Source: Monarcha castaneiventris obscurior (taxonomy: Eukaryota > Chordata > Aves > Passeriformes > Monarchidae). Taken from it: 64,000 nucleotides of DNA. Under the pieces are notes generated by a model. The model made no database searches and was not told the DNA's origin. It worked only from the letters and a program-made list of their open reading frames with translations. The stretch is from NCBI GenBank assembly GCA_026261815.1, contig JAMPIT010000476.1, forward strand, positions 3,871,501 to 3,935,500, given 5' to 3'. This document shows, one piece after another, positions 13,067 through 26,648 of this stretch (position 1 is the first letter of the stretch; each line of letters begins with the position of its first letter). The translations under genes were made by a program, and so were the position numbers.

Positions 13067-13393
13067 TAATCAAAGCTGAAGGTAAATTTGTTTCTTTTGA
13101 AATGATGCTTCTGTATATCCTTTACAGTAACATGGCCAGATCATGGTCTTTGTAAAATATGCCCATCACACTGGGAATGGAAAGAGCTTTGCAGAAAACA
13201 TTGTAGTGCCAGGGCAAGACAGCCCAAAATTGCATGAGCCCTGTGGTTAAACACACGTTACTGCTATGTAATAGGGCTGCAAACCTTTTGTGCTTCTGGA
13301 TATAGAAATAAGTGTACCCTCTGCACAAACTATTACAGTATTAAGTAGAATAAGAATAGAATATAAATTAATAGAATATAATAGAAATGAGAT

Positions 13394-13422
13394 AGAAACT
13401 GTATTAACATAATACAGTTTCT
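13394..13422. repeat. Perfect inverted repeat, 13-bp stem with 3-nt loop
   Basis: AGAAACTGTATTA, loop ACA, TAATACAGTTTCT. The stem can be lengthened by about five more pairs including two G-T wobbles. It lies just after an AT-rich run of GAATATAA-like repeats. It could be extruded DNA, a transcript hairpin or a remnant of a small palindromic repeat. It is shorter than a normal microRNA precursor. Confidence 0.8.
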
Positions 13423-15149
13423 GTCTTCGCCTAAAACTCTTGCATTTGCAGTTTTATGTGTCACATATCGCAGCTGTACAGGACTGTGTGTAGGGCCACA
13501 ATTTTTCTGCTGTTTTGTGACTTGTAGGTTGAGACAGATGAGCAGGTCTGCTTTCTGTGCTGAGATACAGCAGGGGCTTGTGCTGCAGCTTTGTCAGGCA
13601 CAGCCTCACGTCTGCAGCGCAGTCAGTGACAGTAAAAGCTGTTATAAAATGGAATTTCAGGTGTCTGGTAATGGAAATGATCAAGGCAAACAGTGTTTGA
13701 AACACCAACTTGAGGTTGGGGGAGTTTATTCCCTCCCTTTTGCAGAGGTCTTGGTGAGTCATTAGATACGTCTATAATGCACATCTGTCCCTGGGCTCTT
13801 GGCTTGCTGAGCCTCCTGCCCTGCCATTTTGTATTTGGGGTGTTAGAGGAGAATTGTTCTGTGCGTGTTGACAGCCAGCCATGATCCTCCCAGGACCCTG
13901 CAAAGCTCCATTTGTTTCCTCTTTGTAGGAGTGTCCTGAGAGGGGTCCCAAGGTAGTGGGGGACCAGTAGTGGCCACGACAACAGCTCGTCCAGCTATAG
14001 CCAGTTCTGTGTAGGAACATACAGATAATCATAACTAGTTTTAGCAGATTCTGTGTTGTCATAACTCTACCAATCTGTACATAGGTAATACAACTTTGTT
14101 CCACCTGGTACACAGCAAGTTTCTTAATTTGTCTGTAGAAAAGGTTCAGGTAAAATAAAAATAGCGGTGCTCTTCTTAGGATTAAGGTTTTATGCTGAGT
14201 AGAAATATGAGGTTAGTTTCCAGTCTTGGGATTACTGGGTTGTGTCACAAGGCTGGAATTTTGTTATTAAATGCTTGGCATGTTCTGCTGTTCTTTCAGC
14301 TAGCAACACAAATATAGCCAGCACCAGGCTCCACATATCCTGAGGATGAGGAGAAGGGAGAGGAGAATGAAAGTTTTCCTGGAAACTCAGAACACAAAGC
14401 AGAACAGTGTGTGTAGAGGTCTGCATCTGGGGCCGTTGCTCCAGCCCACCTGAATGCATGTGTCCGTAGGTCCTGTTTATACTGTCAGGTTAATGACCTG
14501 GAAGTTGTCAGCTTCCATTTCAAGTTGCAGAGCTTGTCCTTGGAAACTGTGCCTTGTGCCACAGAATCCCCACAGCTTGGCCCTGCACTCTTGCAGGGAG
14601 AGGTGCAGAGGCCTTTTAAACCCATCTATGAAGTTTATTTGGTAGCAGAGCTTTTGGTATTTCTGTTTTATGAATGAAATGTCCTCAAATAGAAGGCAGT
14701 TTCATACATTACCTCATTTATTGTTTTAACAGGGCAAACCTGGTCTAGCAGCAAGCTCTGCCCTGAGGCACTTTAAATGACTTGCTTGGATTCTTTTGTG
14801 AGTGCAGAAGAAAGGACTCCTGCACAGCCCAAGGGGTGCCATCAGCAGGGCCCCAGCCTGAGAGGTGCCCTTTCACCTCCTCCTGGGGATTGCTGACTTC
14901 ATTTTCTCTGGACCACGCTCCCTTTTCACTGATGATTAGGAGCCGAGAGGGGACTGATTCCTCCTCAGTTTGTTCCTCAGTTCACTGGTGTTGCTTGTGC
15001 TTGTCCAAGTGAGGAGCCGAGGCCTGGAGATGAAAGGTTTTGTTCTCACTCACAATTTGCCATGCAGACACTCCCACATACTTAATAAGCTGTTAACAGC
15101 CCTATAACATAACAGAACAAGAATCATCCAGTTAAAAGTTCCAGGGAGT

Positions 15150-15240
15150 GGGTGGTTATGGTGGTAGCATGCTCAAGTGGAAGGTGGGACTGTGGATCTC
15201 AGGAGATCCCTTCCAACTGATATCTCTGGATCCTGTCCCC
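15150..15240 (+). mobile_element. Probable degraded CR1 3' end, sense orientation
   Basis: GTGGATCTCAGGAGATCCC followed by TTCCAACTGATATCTCTGG resembles the CR1 3' terminus ('GATGATCTCAGGAGGTCCCTTCCAACC...TATTCTATGATT') in sense orientation. Divergence is high and the left limit is not clear, so this is a tentative call. Confidence 0.5.
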
Positions 15241-15745
15241 TTTTTCTTCTCTGTGTGCAGCCTCACAAACTCCAGCATTTCTGCTGGATGCATGTGATAA
15301 AAAGGAACATTTTTTGTGTGTTCTCACATGCAGTACAGGAGCTCTGCTCTGAGTTCCTTAGATTTGCTAGAAAATGGGATTTGCTAGGGCTACGCATGCC
15401 TCTTACATGGTAGAACTCAGCCAAGGCTTCTGGAAGTGCAGGGTTGGGGAGCAAAGTTCTCACGCACTGCATGTTCTTCTGGTGATGCTTGATACCTGTA
15501 AAACTGAGATTCCCATGATCTCATCGATGTTATTTTCTTTCCTTGCCTTGGAAGGCTTGTAGCTCTACATATTTACAGTTGAAGATTACATGGGGTTTTT
15601 TTCCTTTTTAAGGAGGAGGGAGGAAAATAAAGTAGCATTTGGATCAGCTGAGTCCATACAAGAAGCAGGGCTTTTGCTCTGGGTATCTAAAGAAATTAAT
15701 TTACTGCTATTATCAGGAGAATCTGTAATGTAATTTTTAAACAGG

Positions 15746-15887
15746 AAGAGTCTGCTGCTCTGCCAACACCTTTGATTTCTGCTCTGTAACATCTGTGATA
15801 CCAAGTCTGCTTAATGAAGAGTCTGCTGCTCTGCCAACACCTTTGATTTCTGCTCTGTAACATCTGTGATACCAAGTCTGCTTAATG
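15746..15887. repeat. Perfect 71-bp tandem duplication
   Basis: The unit beginning AAGAGTCTGCTGCTCTGCC and ending CCAAGTCTGCTTAATG occurs twice head to tail (15746-15816 and 15817-15887) with no differences that I can see. The absence of substitutions implies a recent duplication or an assembly artefact. It is intronic and does not encode a recognisable peptide. Confidence 0.95.
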
Positions 15888-16861
15888 TCTTCTGAAATCC
15901 CAGAGGAGCATGGATACAAAACTCGAGTTGGTGGATCTGAGGTGCTCTGTTAGCAGGGAACAGACACCTGGCTGCCTCTCTGTAAGCCTGGCACCCACAC
16001 AGCTGTCTCTCAGAGCTCACATTTGTTTTGCCACAGAGTACTCTACTCAGGCCTTGAGATTGTTTCTAGAATTACCTGAATAGCTAGCTTAATTTGAAAA
16101 GTAATTAAGTAAATCACTGGAGAAAACAAATCCCTTCCAATTTACTTTGGCCTGTAAATGCTGCTTCAGATCATTCCGCTCTTGTGTGGTTAGGATCAGA
16201 GTCCCCACAACTTGGAATGATTAAGCAGTAGATTTCCCTATCCTGGAAGGTTCACTCAGTGACCCTTTGATGACATCTCTGCTGGCTTATTTAAGGACAG
16301 TGACATTTTTTAGGTTAAGAATGTAATTACTATTATTAAGAAAAACATAGTTTAAAGTTTGATTCACTTGGGAAATTCAGAGGACTTCTGGCATTTCCTC
16401 TCACTACTTTCTCTATTTCAAAGCACAAATGTCTCCTAATATCAAAGTTTGCCACTTGGATTTATTGCAGTGCATATACAGCATCTTCAGTAGAACGCAG
16501 TAAAGAGTAGATATTAAATGGTGATCCTATTTGTTAGGGCAAGAGTGGTGCTGGCCCTATGGGAATCAATGGCAAAGCCTTTACCAACTTCTCTAAGACC
16601 AGGATTTTGCTTTATAAATTTCTGCTTCAGTGCCATAAAGCATAGAGCTTCAGGGAAACCTCTTATTATGAAAGTGAGTTTCTGGTCCTACCAGCCAACA
16701 TCTGCAGTAAGCATTTAAGGGTTTCTCAAGTTCTGCAAACAATTTTTTGCTGAAATGACTGAGCCAAATTTCAATCAGAACTTCTGTTCTTTCTTTGTTT
16801 GCTAGGAATAAAAATGTCTAGGTTGTGATGTGCTTCTGTTGGTAATAAGCCTGTGCTGTGC

Positions 16862-16900
16862 TAATTGTATTTAGGATGATATAATTGTATTTGGGATGTT
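16862..16900. repeat. Short tandem, 20-bp period, two copies
   Basis: TAATTGTATTTAGGATGAT is followed 20 bp later by TAATTGTATTTGGGATGTT. It is a small imperfect tandem duplication in the intron. Confidence 0.7.
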
Positions 16901-19900
16901 ACATTACTTTCAGGAAGCAAAAGATTATAAAGCCTGGCTTTGACATGCTTGTGCAGCAGCAGTTTGCTGTGCTGCACACACTTCTGGCAACAATAATTTG
17001 AATGTTTTTAGAAAGCATGAGGCAGGTTCCAATTCACTGCGCTCCTGATGCCATCTACATCCTGCAGGCAAAACTGCTTTATAAGAAGTTGGGTTTAGAT
17101 GGTGTTTCACAGCCAAAAATTCAATCCTAACATATACTTTCCTCCTACTTTGTTGTACTTGACAATGGGTGGTTTTTACTGAACATGGAGTTTTCTGCTG
17201 TTGACTTTTTGCGGATTTCTGCAGGCTGGGACGTGTAATTTGGTGTTTCATTCAGATAAATTGATTAGACCCACACAGTCCTGCTGCCCCTAGAGATAGA
17301 GCAGCTTTTCTCTATGTTCGAGTCCTGTGGGTTTGCAACTGCTGCAAGTTAACGTGCAGATTTTTGAAAGATTTTACAAACTGCCCTTTTTCCTGGGGAG
17401 CCTGACCTTAGCTATTCAGAGGAAAAAAGTTACTTTATCCCAGGGTTGTAGGATTTTAAGATCTTGTCCTGTATTTTATACACAAGCTGAGAATAATATG
17501 TGGTAAAAGAACTGAGGCTCAGGGCATAGTATTTGTGATAAAATTGCCTGTCCTTTTCAAAGCAGAGGTCACCCTTTAGCCTGTCTTCTCTGTGAAGCCA
17601 GTTCTTGCCTCTCTGGGAGAATTTGAGGAAGCAAACAGTGTGTTTGATTGTGCTTCAGCATGCCCTGAAGCTCAGTGAGTCAGCCTTTGTCAAACTACAG
17701 CTGTATTTGACTTTCAAATTTGAAAATCTGTTATGAAAACCTCCTGTTTCCATCTAAGTGTTGATAGTGAAAATTAAGTCTGGCCTGCTGCATTCTTTGT
17801 TACACATTCCCTCTTTTCTGGCTAAACTTTGGGTTCTTTCTGTGTCAGGGAATTTTCTTCTTCCAAATCCCTGGTCCATATGAAAACAATGAAGCCAGCT
17901 TTCTTTCTGGTCTTTCTTGAACTGTCTTCCTTTCTGATACAGAATATTTCAGGTAGGTAGGGATCAGGAAGAAGTGACTTTCAAAGGGACTTAGAGGTGG
18001 TGGGGAGAAGGTTTCTCTGTGCTCTTCCTGTTACTCAGCTGGGGAAGATGGTGCCTTTGGTGGCATCTTAGAGCTTAGTCTAAAAACCTCCAGAGAGAAA
18101 TCGAATAATGTAAAATTAAGTCTGAAAATATATGTTGGTCTACAGAACACAAATGGCCTCACTCGGTCCTGGGATTCTTAAAATACTTGTGTGTGAGAAC
18201 AGTACAACTGCAAGTTATGTAAAGGGAAGCTCAAAAGAAGTTAATTTAGATTCGTAGTTAAAGGCCAGCAATTCTTTAAAAAGTGTTTCTATCCACACCT
18301 AGTATTTTCCATCAAACCTGACTGTGTCATCATTTGTCACCTTTGGGGAGTGAAGCAGCAGAGAGCTGTGTGTGTGCTGTGGAGGGCAAGCAGGCTGAGA
18401 GGAGGGGGAAGAGAAGGAGCCAGGCAGTGAGACACCCCCAATGTGCAGGGCTGGAAGGCAGAGAGGGGCAGCCACCAGTGCCAGCTGCAGTGCAGCATCT
18501 CCTGCAGCCTCCTGGCTCAGCCAGATGCAGGCAGTGGGGAGGAGGGACCAGAGCAGCAATGCACAATGGTGTTTCTGAGAAGGGAGGTAATGCTTGTCAC
18601 ATCAAGTGGGGTTTTGTTTCCTTTGTTCTGTTCCCAGCTCCTGCTTGGAGAGCTGCTCCTACTTGGGAATCTATTCCAAGGCATTTTGGAAGCAAAGTCT
18701 TAGTCGCTCTGATTTTTATCTCCTTGGGTCCCTTAGAACCCCAGTGTCCTCCAAATAAAATTGAGAATGGATATGGTGTTGAGGACAGATGTATAAGCAG
18801 AGGCAGAAAAGTCAACTCGAATATGTCTGGCATGAAGCAAAGCTCCTCTTGGATTTTGTGTGTAGAGTCTTGATTCGTTTGTCCTCTCTATGCTTGCTGG
18901 AACTTCATGAATCATATTAATGCCATCACTGAACTCCTTTCAGCTTTACATGTCCCAGATCTAACTAATACTTTGTTATTTTTAAACTAGTATTTGGAAG
19001 GACAACATACACTGCAGATAATTATAGTGAAAATAAAACATGCTGCAAAAAATGTCTCCAGAACCCAAAGTGGTCACAGGCAGACGTGACCAGTAATAGC
19101 ATACATGTATTTAAAATGTGCTGCGTGCTTGAGAGACAAAGAGTTGTGGGCAAGAAGGAAAGGAAGATTGTTGGTTTTGGAAAGCCTCTGTAAAAGACCC
19201 AGTGCTTATGAAATTGGTGTGGGCATAGGCTAGAGAAGTATAATTGGGAAGCATGGGAGGAAGATGTGATTAAAAATGGGAATGGTCTCAGTGAAGGAAG
19301 TGTCAGCAGTATCTCACTTAATGATACAGTGCTTAATAAGAGTACAGAACAGACAATTGCTACCAACAAAGTGAGCAGGAGCACAAGTTTATCCACAAAC
19401 AATTAGTGTGTGTTCAGTTAGAGCAGGTGGTGAAAATACGCAGCTCTGAAGCACTTCTCTTCCTTCAGGAAATAACCCAAGTTCAATAATGCATTAATAA
19501 TACTTTAATTATGCCAGGTAATAATGCATCTTTCTTTAGTGATAGCATGGTATTCATTGAGGAAAATTTTGCTGAGATTATTCTGAACAGTTCCCAGAAG
19601 GGAACGATGGGCTCTTGCTTACCATCTGTAGCCGTATTTAACTATGGGATCGATGCTGGCCGAGCCCCAGCTGTACAGAGACATAAATGGTACCTTCAGC
19701 CCTGGAACTGCAGTAGCCAGTAGGACATTGACTTGAATTTGGTGGGAATGAACTGCTTGAAAAAATGACCTTCATGATAGTTCATTTGCCTTGAATGATA
19801 ATACACTCAGAGAGCACTTTAAAATACTTGTGCTTGCTTTTTTAGTTGTACTTCACACTTCCACAGCTTCAGACTAGTGATTTTTTTTCTATTCACTTTA

Positions 19901-22900
19901 TCTGACACTCTAGACAGAGTGTGTATAAAAGTAAAGCACATAGAATTGAGATGGTTTTGGTTTCATTAGATAGTGTCCTATGTTTTAGCGAATGTTAATC
20001 ATTACAGTATTACATTTGAGACCATTATTTAAAGTCTTAGGCACACTTCTAGAGTTAATTCTGGTCAGATGAAGTTACTTGCTTCCAGTTTGAATTAATC
20101 CTTCTGCCAGATTTTTAGCTGGACAGCACACAAAGCTTATTTTATGAAGTAAGAGCCCAGGTGCTGTTATGAGTGTGTGCAGATTATCATCACCTCCCAC
20201 TGGACCGAACAGAACTCTTGCAGCTTCCAGGTTTTATTTTTAAATAGCTGACACTCCTAGGACAAGAAGTGTGATAGAATTAACTGTACATTTTTATCTT
20301 TAAACTGGCTTTGAAACTGCTTGAAAGTGGGACATAAAACTTGTTTTCAACTTGTGTCTCTCCTAGTTGCTTGTGGTCTGTCTACTGGGATGGTAATGGG
20401 TGTGAGAAAAGCTCATTTTGCCTTGTGCCTGGCATGGCTTGCTCCTCACCATGCAGTTGGATAGACTCCAGTTTTGCCAGCACATTCGATAGAGGCTGTC
20501 GGGCTTTGCATTAGTGATTAAGAATTTGGAATGCCGTGGGCTAAGCTGAGAGATCCTTCACACTGGAAACCACTGTTCAGGAAATCCTCTTTGTGTTTTG
20601 ATTGCAAATGTTAAAATGTGCCTGTGAATAATTCTGGTGCTTGAAAGTGCTTTTCGTGGAGAGGAGGCAAAGCTGTGCAGGAGGGGCGTGTGCACAGCTC
20701 GAACAGCGCGTTACACCACGAGGGTGCCACGGAGACGTGGCCTTCCCGTTAAATGCCATGGGCCACTGCCCTTGGAGCTGGTTGGCAAACTGCCACTGAG
20801 CATTGCATAAGTGATTGTTACTGCTCCTTGGTTTCGGGACTATTCGAAATAAGGTTTCAAGTGGCAGCTGTCTCCAGGAGGGTTATATCCAGTATGAAGG
20901 AGGCAGTCTGAGCTGTGGTCAGAGAGGTCGTGCTGTGTGAGGAAGGTGCACAGGCCTCTGGATCTGAATCCAGCCATGCTCCTGTGTGTTAAACAATGCT
21001 CTAGAGACTCTAGAAATGCACATTCCCAAGCTGTTCCTCAGTGTGGAGATTCTTAGGTTGAGTCACTTGTTAGCATCTGGGAGGCCCTTGTTTAATCTCC
21101 TTTCCAGGAAATCAGCATGGAGCTCTTCTTTCTAAGAACAGTCCTGAGCCCTCAGACCTGGAGCTTTTCATCAGGAACTCAGTGAGTAATCAGTGGGCAG
21201 GTGACTCCTGGAAAAGGTGGCTGAAAAGAAACCATGTTGATGTCTCAGGTAATCTGTGACCAGCATCTCCAGAAGGGCATCTCCTTAACATCCAGGAAGT
21301 AACACTGTGGGTTTCTCTTTGCTGTTGCTGGGCCATCTGTTTGGCATTTGCTAACCAGCTGTAAGCTTTAACTCTCCAGCAGGCAGCAGAGGTGCTGCAT
21401 ACAATCCAGTCATGAAGTTTCCTGACTTCTCAAGCTCAGTTTCCGAAGTGCCAACATAGAGAATAATGTACAAAAATGAAACTGGACATACACGTGCCGT
21501 CATTTGGAGAAAAACAGCAGATGCAGCAGTTTGCTTGGTGTAAAATTTTGGCAAAAGCAAGTAACTGCAGCTCTAGGTGAATAGGAAAAAGTGTAAAGAA
21601 CTACATTTACACAAGGAAGGAACTTTAGGTTCAGGCTAAACACAGGTGTGGTTCTACAAATGCTGAAAAAAGGCTGTGAAGCCAGCTGGGTAAACAGCAA
21701 TGTCGTGACAGGGTATTTCCATTTCAGGGTAGAGTTGGTTAGTGTTGGCTTGGTATGGCAGTCCAGGAGGAGGATATTATCCACACCATGGCACTTGTCA
21801 AAAGGATGTCAGAAATGCATTTAAAAAGAGTGTATGTCCCTCAGTCTCATTATCGTGCACACATGCTTGTAAAGAGTGCAGGACAGGCCAGAGAGAAGAG
21901 CCTGACATCCTGTAAGTTCTCGAGTAATTACCTTTCAATTCCCTACTGCACTCCATCCCTCCTCTGCTCTCCTGGCAGTTCTGTCACTGTCCAGCAGAGT
22001 AGAACCTCTTCATGTGGATCAAAACTGACGCCTTTATGACTTAGTCTCCCCAAATCTTGATGGTTGATTTGAGGATTTATCTGTTTGCTTGTAAAAGTCA
22101 CTTCCAGTGCCTTAATTCTCATAGGAAATAGGCATCTAAGAACAAGACGGGGGTGGATTAAAAGAAGGAAACCAGAACCCTGTACCTCAGCTGTGGCACC
22201 TTCTGTCTGATTCTGTTACAAATCACCTCTACCTGCTTGTAGTGCTTTTTCTCTTTGAAAATGTCCTGACAAAGCCCTGATGCAGCTGCCTTGGCTTGTA
22301 GGAAGTTAGAGTGTTCAATCTGGCCCATCAGATGGTGTGTTGCTGTGCTCCTGCTCTGGGTTTCCCTCCCAGTAATGGCATGTGCAGTTGTTAACAGGGC
22401 TGTGTGTGCTCTTGGTGTGCTTACAAACAGATCTGTGTGGGATCAGAGGGAGAGGGGGAAATGATCTGCAGCCTGGGGACTGTCTGGAGTTCACTTGCCT
22501 TTGTGTGGGTCAGGGGTAGCTCTGCAGAGCCAAGAGAGGTTGAGAGGGCAAGAGGGAATGGAAATGAAAGGGAGCACATCCACCAGGAGGAAGTAGCCTC
22601 AGGCTCTTGCTCTTCTGTAGACCTGCACATTAAGAGCCTGATAAGGTATTTTTGTTGATGAGTTGGGGTAATAAAGAGAGTAGTGACTACACGTATTACG
22701 CTGGTTAATGGCAAGCTGAGTGACCCTCCAGCTAGAAGAGAAGATTAGGATTGGTGCCTTCAGGGTGCTCAGTACCTCTGATATTTTGCAGAAATCATGG
22801 TGTCTCCAAGATGTTCAATCTTTTTAGAATTAAAATCAGTACAGGAGTAAGAAAAGAGGGGAGGGTTCATATGGAAGCATAAATCAGGTGATTAAATAAG

Positions 22901-25900
22901 TGCCCATCCATGTAGTGAAATCAATTATTTTGCCATATTATTTGTACCCTCAGTGTCTAAGAGAACACTGATGTGTGTACTCATCTCAAACCTTTCATGC
23001 GTCGTTCCTCACATCTTTATTCTATGATTAGAATTCTGGTAGAGCTTTCTTTGACCTGAAAGTCCCCCATGATTTGAAATAAAAAAGCTGGAAACTCCAG
23101 TGGTTTGGTGAAATGTTATCAATGGGGCATTTAATTTTTAAGACCCACATTTATGACAACAGAGCTTCTGTGGTTCTCTGATACGGTTGCATCATACTTT
23201 GCAGAATATTTGTAGAAAATGTTGAAATTAACTCGAGACTTCTTGTTCCACAAGAAAAATGTACATAATTAGAAGACTTGAAGGCAAAAGCATTTTTCTG
23301 TAGTTATAGATGTCTTAAGTTACTGGCACATGTCAAGTGAGAAGTGCACTGATAAAGGCTTAGGTTTGCCTAATTTGCAGTGTTCCTCTCATACTTCTGT
23401 TTTTCTTCCTTAATTTCATATCATCTGGCTTCTTTCTTAAATCATTTCACAGATTGCTGTTGCTACTTTACAGACTACCAGGCACCACAAATTCTCAAGC
23501 ACCACTCAAGGCTCCTTCTCTGCTTAATGGAGGCAGAAAAGCTCTTCTCAGTTTCCCCCACCTATCCCAAAAACCTACCATTGTGTGGACTGGATTTTCT
23601 TCCAGAGATGCCTTTCTTTCTGTAGGTTTTAAAGGGAGCCCAGACAACTCTGTGAGACAGCTAAAGCTGGAAAAAATTAATCTCACCCTGAGTGGGGAGA
23701 TGAAAGGCTTCTATTTGCTCGAGTCGTTATGTTCTAAATGTGGAGAGCTGGCAAGTACTGATAGAAGAAAACATATTACTCTGCAGGAAGAGAGACAGGC
23801 CCAGCCTGAAAGCCATAGCCTGATGTCTTCTGGGTAGCATGCAAGCAAGCATCTCCACGTTTTTATCTTCCCAAAGCTGACCTTTCCCTCTCTTTTATCT
23901 AATCTGGTGCCTGTGATCTTGCTAATTCAATTGCTGTGGCAGACAGGCAGTTACTCACATGCACAGTCACAGATGGACAAGGAGCGTGATGCTCCAGCAC
24001 CAGTTTATACCTCTGTTTGTCTATTATCAGGCTTCAGACCAGGATCCAAGCAAACTATTATCACAAGAGAAAGCTTTTTCTGTGGAAACGGCTGTTTTCT
24101 ACAGGTTGTGCAATGGACAAGTACAGGTGGTTTGTGTGACGGCTTGTACAGCACTGTAGTACTCTCACACTGTTCAAAACTGGATGATTTCTCCCCAAGC
24201 TACACGAGCTACACGAGCAGATCCCAGGGCTTTTTAAGGGTAAAGACCAGTGAGTCATTTACACAGTTTACCACCACCAGAAAGGAGGGTTCCTGTTGTC
24301 CATGCCAGTTCCTTGGCTGCTCATACTCTGGTCAGATCCCTCCTTGGGCCGTTTTATTGTCTTGGTGGGAAAACAGCCTGAGGAGTTCAGGGGACTGTCA
24401 AGAGAGCCTGACAATTGCCAGAGGCTGGCAGGGAAGGAGAAGGAACCCTCCTGTTTTAGGTGGTCATGGGGATCAGATTGTTCAGGCTATGCCATTCTGA
24501 AGTGCACTTAAGGTAGCTTGGGGGTGATTAAGGAAGAATCCACAATGTCAGGCATCCAAGATCCTTTTTGCTTCCAAGTATGAGTTAATCACATACCTTA
24601 TGTATGCTTTTAAGACCATTTTCCATCAGATTGTTTTCTTGTTTTGGTTTGAGGGGTTCTTTTAAGGGGGAAATGGTAAGTGTTTATAGTCCTTTTTCCC
24701 TTATAAAATGATCTCTGTTTCTAAAACTGATTTAAGTCTTCCTCAGCAAGACTGGAAATTCAAACAGAGCAGACGTTTGGCAAAAAATCTGAACTCAGAA
24801 TTGAGATTTAGAAATGAAACTTAGAAGTGAAACTTAGCTACAAATGTGAAAAGAGGAAAGCTCATCAGGCTGGGCTAAATACAAACCAATAAGCAAAAAA
24901 AGAGAAAGGAAACTTCATACTCTCTTAACTGAGATTATTAGTAACAGAGGCAATAACTTCTTAAACATTATTATATTGAATATCTCTTTAATTAGAAAAA
25001 GCTATTAATAGTTGATGAATCCTTAGCCGTACAGATGTCCCGGGATCTGCAGAATGAGAAACATCTTTCCAACAAGCAGCTGTAATGCAATACACATTGC
25101 ACAGCTTAAAACGCTGCCATCAAATTTGGATTCAGCCCACTGCATCCTGATTTGAAACCCTTGTTGTCTGCACCAACATTTTGGGGAAAACAGAAGGCAG
25201 CTTGGATTTGGAGCCTCAGCCATGGCCTGAGTGTGCCAGACCACCATCCAGCCATCAGCAGCCCAGGAGCTTTGCCTGTCCCTGCTGCCAAGATGTGCAG
25301 AGACCCACCCAGGTCTGAGCTGAAGTCATTGCAGAGCTCTGGGTAAATCTGGGGGGTTCAGGCAAAAATGCAACCGACTGTTGACTGAGAAGAGCATTTA
25401 TTTCTGTGTTATCTGGGTGTGTTTCTTTCCTTATGTCCCGTGTTGCTTTATTCTTGTGGGTTTGGCAGTGGCACTTGCATTGTAGGTGATTACATTTATA
25501 TAAAGGTATTATTTCATTCAGCTTTGACATAATGTGGAAGGAGGGGGAAACCACTTCCAGTAGTAAAATCAGAGGAGAGAAAACGGCAGATTGGTAGAGA
25601 AGAAACCCAATTCTTTAGGTTCCATAGAAAGGTGCTTTCAAAGCCACTTTACCCAGCAGGTACTGACAATGCAAATGAGACCTATATTTTTAAAACCAGG
25701 TCAATGGCAGTTTAGTAAAAGTAATAAACACATGCCTATGTTTATAAAACAGCTTTCTGCCTGTGACCTAAAACAACATTTCTTGCCGCTGCTTGGAAGG
25801 TGGTTACCTCCATCTCAGTGAAGAGGAGTTAGCTTCATAGAGGTTTAGAGAGAGATGCAGGTACTTTGAGCATATGAAGCTAAAGGATGGAGGGCAGGAG

Positions 25901-26136
25901 GAGATCCCCAGAAACTTAACTCATGGCCAGTTGCTTTTTCCAAGAATTTGAGGGATAACAAACTCTTCTAACCCAGACTTTCCAGTCCTCTGATGTATTT
26001 CTGTGTAACTGATGCAACTTCCACAATTAGGAAAAATTTGTTGCTAATTTCCTGTACATCTGCTGTGGTCTCAGAAGAAGCATCTCTCTGGCTGCAGATG
26101 AGAATCAAGCTGCCACTGTCTGCTCTTGAGCAGTAC

Positions 26137-26648
26137 TGTGGTTTAACCTCATCTAGTAAATAAGTACCATGCAGCCACTTGCTCGCTCCCTGTTTCCCCA
26201 CCAGCGGGGAGGAGAATTGGGGGAAAAAAATTACACCTTGTAAGATAAAACCAGTTTAATAATTAAAAGAAATATTGTAATAATAAAAGGAGTAACAATT
26301 ATAATGAAAAAGAGAGAGACGAGAGGAGCGAGTGATGCACAGTACAGTTGCTGACTGATGCCCAGGCTGTCCCAAGCAGCCAGTTCGGCCCAGTTTGTGT
26401 ACTGGACACAACATTCTGTGGTATGGGATATCCCCTTGTCCAGTTTGGGTCAGCTGCCCAGGCTCCCAGCAGTGCACCTGCTCACTGGCAGAGCATGGGA
26501 GAGCCAAAAGTCCTTGATTTAGGGTAAGCTCTTCTCAGCACTGGCCAAAGAATTGGTGTTATCAACATTATTCTTACATAAATTCAAAACAGGCACCATG
26601 CCAGCTGCTAAGAAGAAAATCAACTCTCTCCCAGTTGAAACCAGGACA
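26137..26648 (-). mobile_element. Solo LTR of an avian endogenous retrovirus, antisense in ATF6 intron
   Basis: The element starts TGTGGTTTAACC and ends AACCAGGACA on the plus strand, giving TG...CA termini. Features of a widespread avian ERV LTR family can be followed along it: the 'CACTTGCTCGCTCCC...GGGGAGGAGAAT' block, 'CCAGTTTAATAATTAAAAG' (an A/T-rich region which on the minus strand reads like a polyadenylation region), 'GGTATGGGATATCCCCTTG' and 'AAGAAAATCAACTCTCTCCC'. The usual transcriptional sense of this family is minus here. No internal gag/pol/env sequence or second LTR is present, so it is a solo LTR left by recombination. I found no convincing flanking target-site duplication. 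The family name is not asserted. Confidence 0.8.

Noticed and set aside
23907..24500. 197-codon open frame on the plus strand
   Set aside because: No recognisable domain; lies within the large ATF6 intron without splice-site or start-context support.
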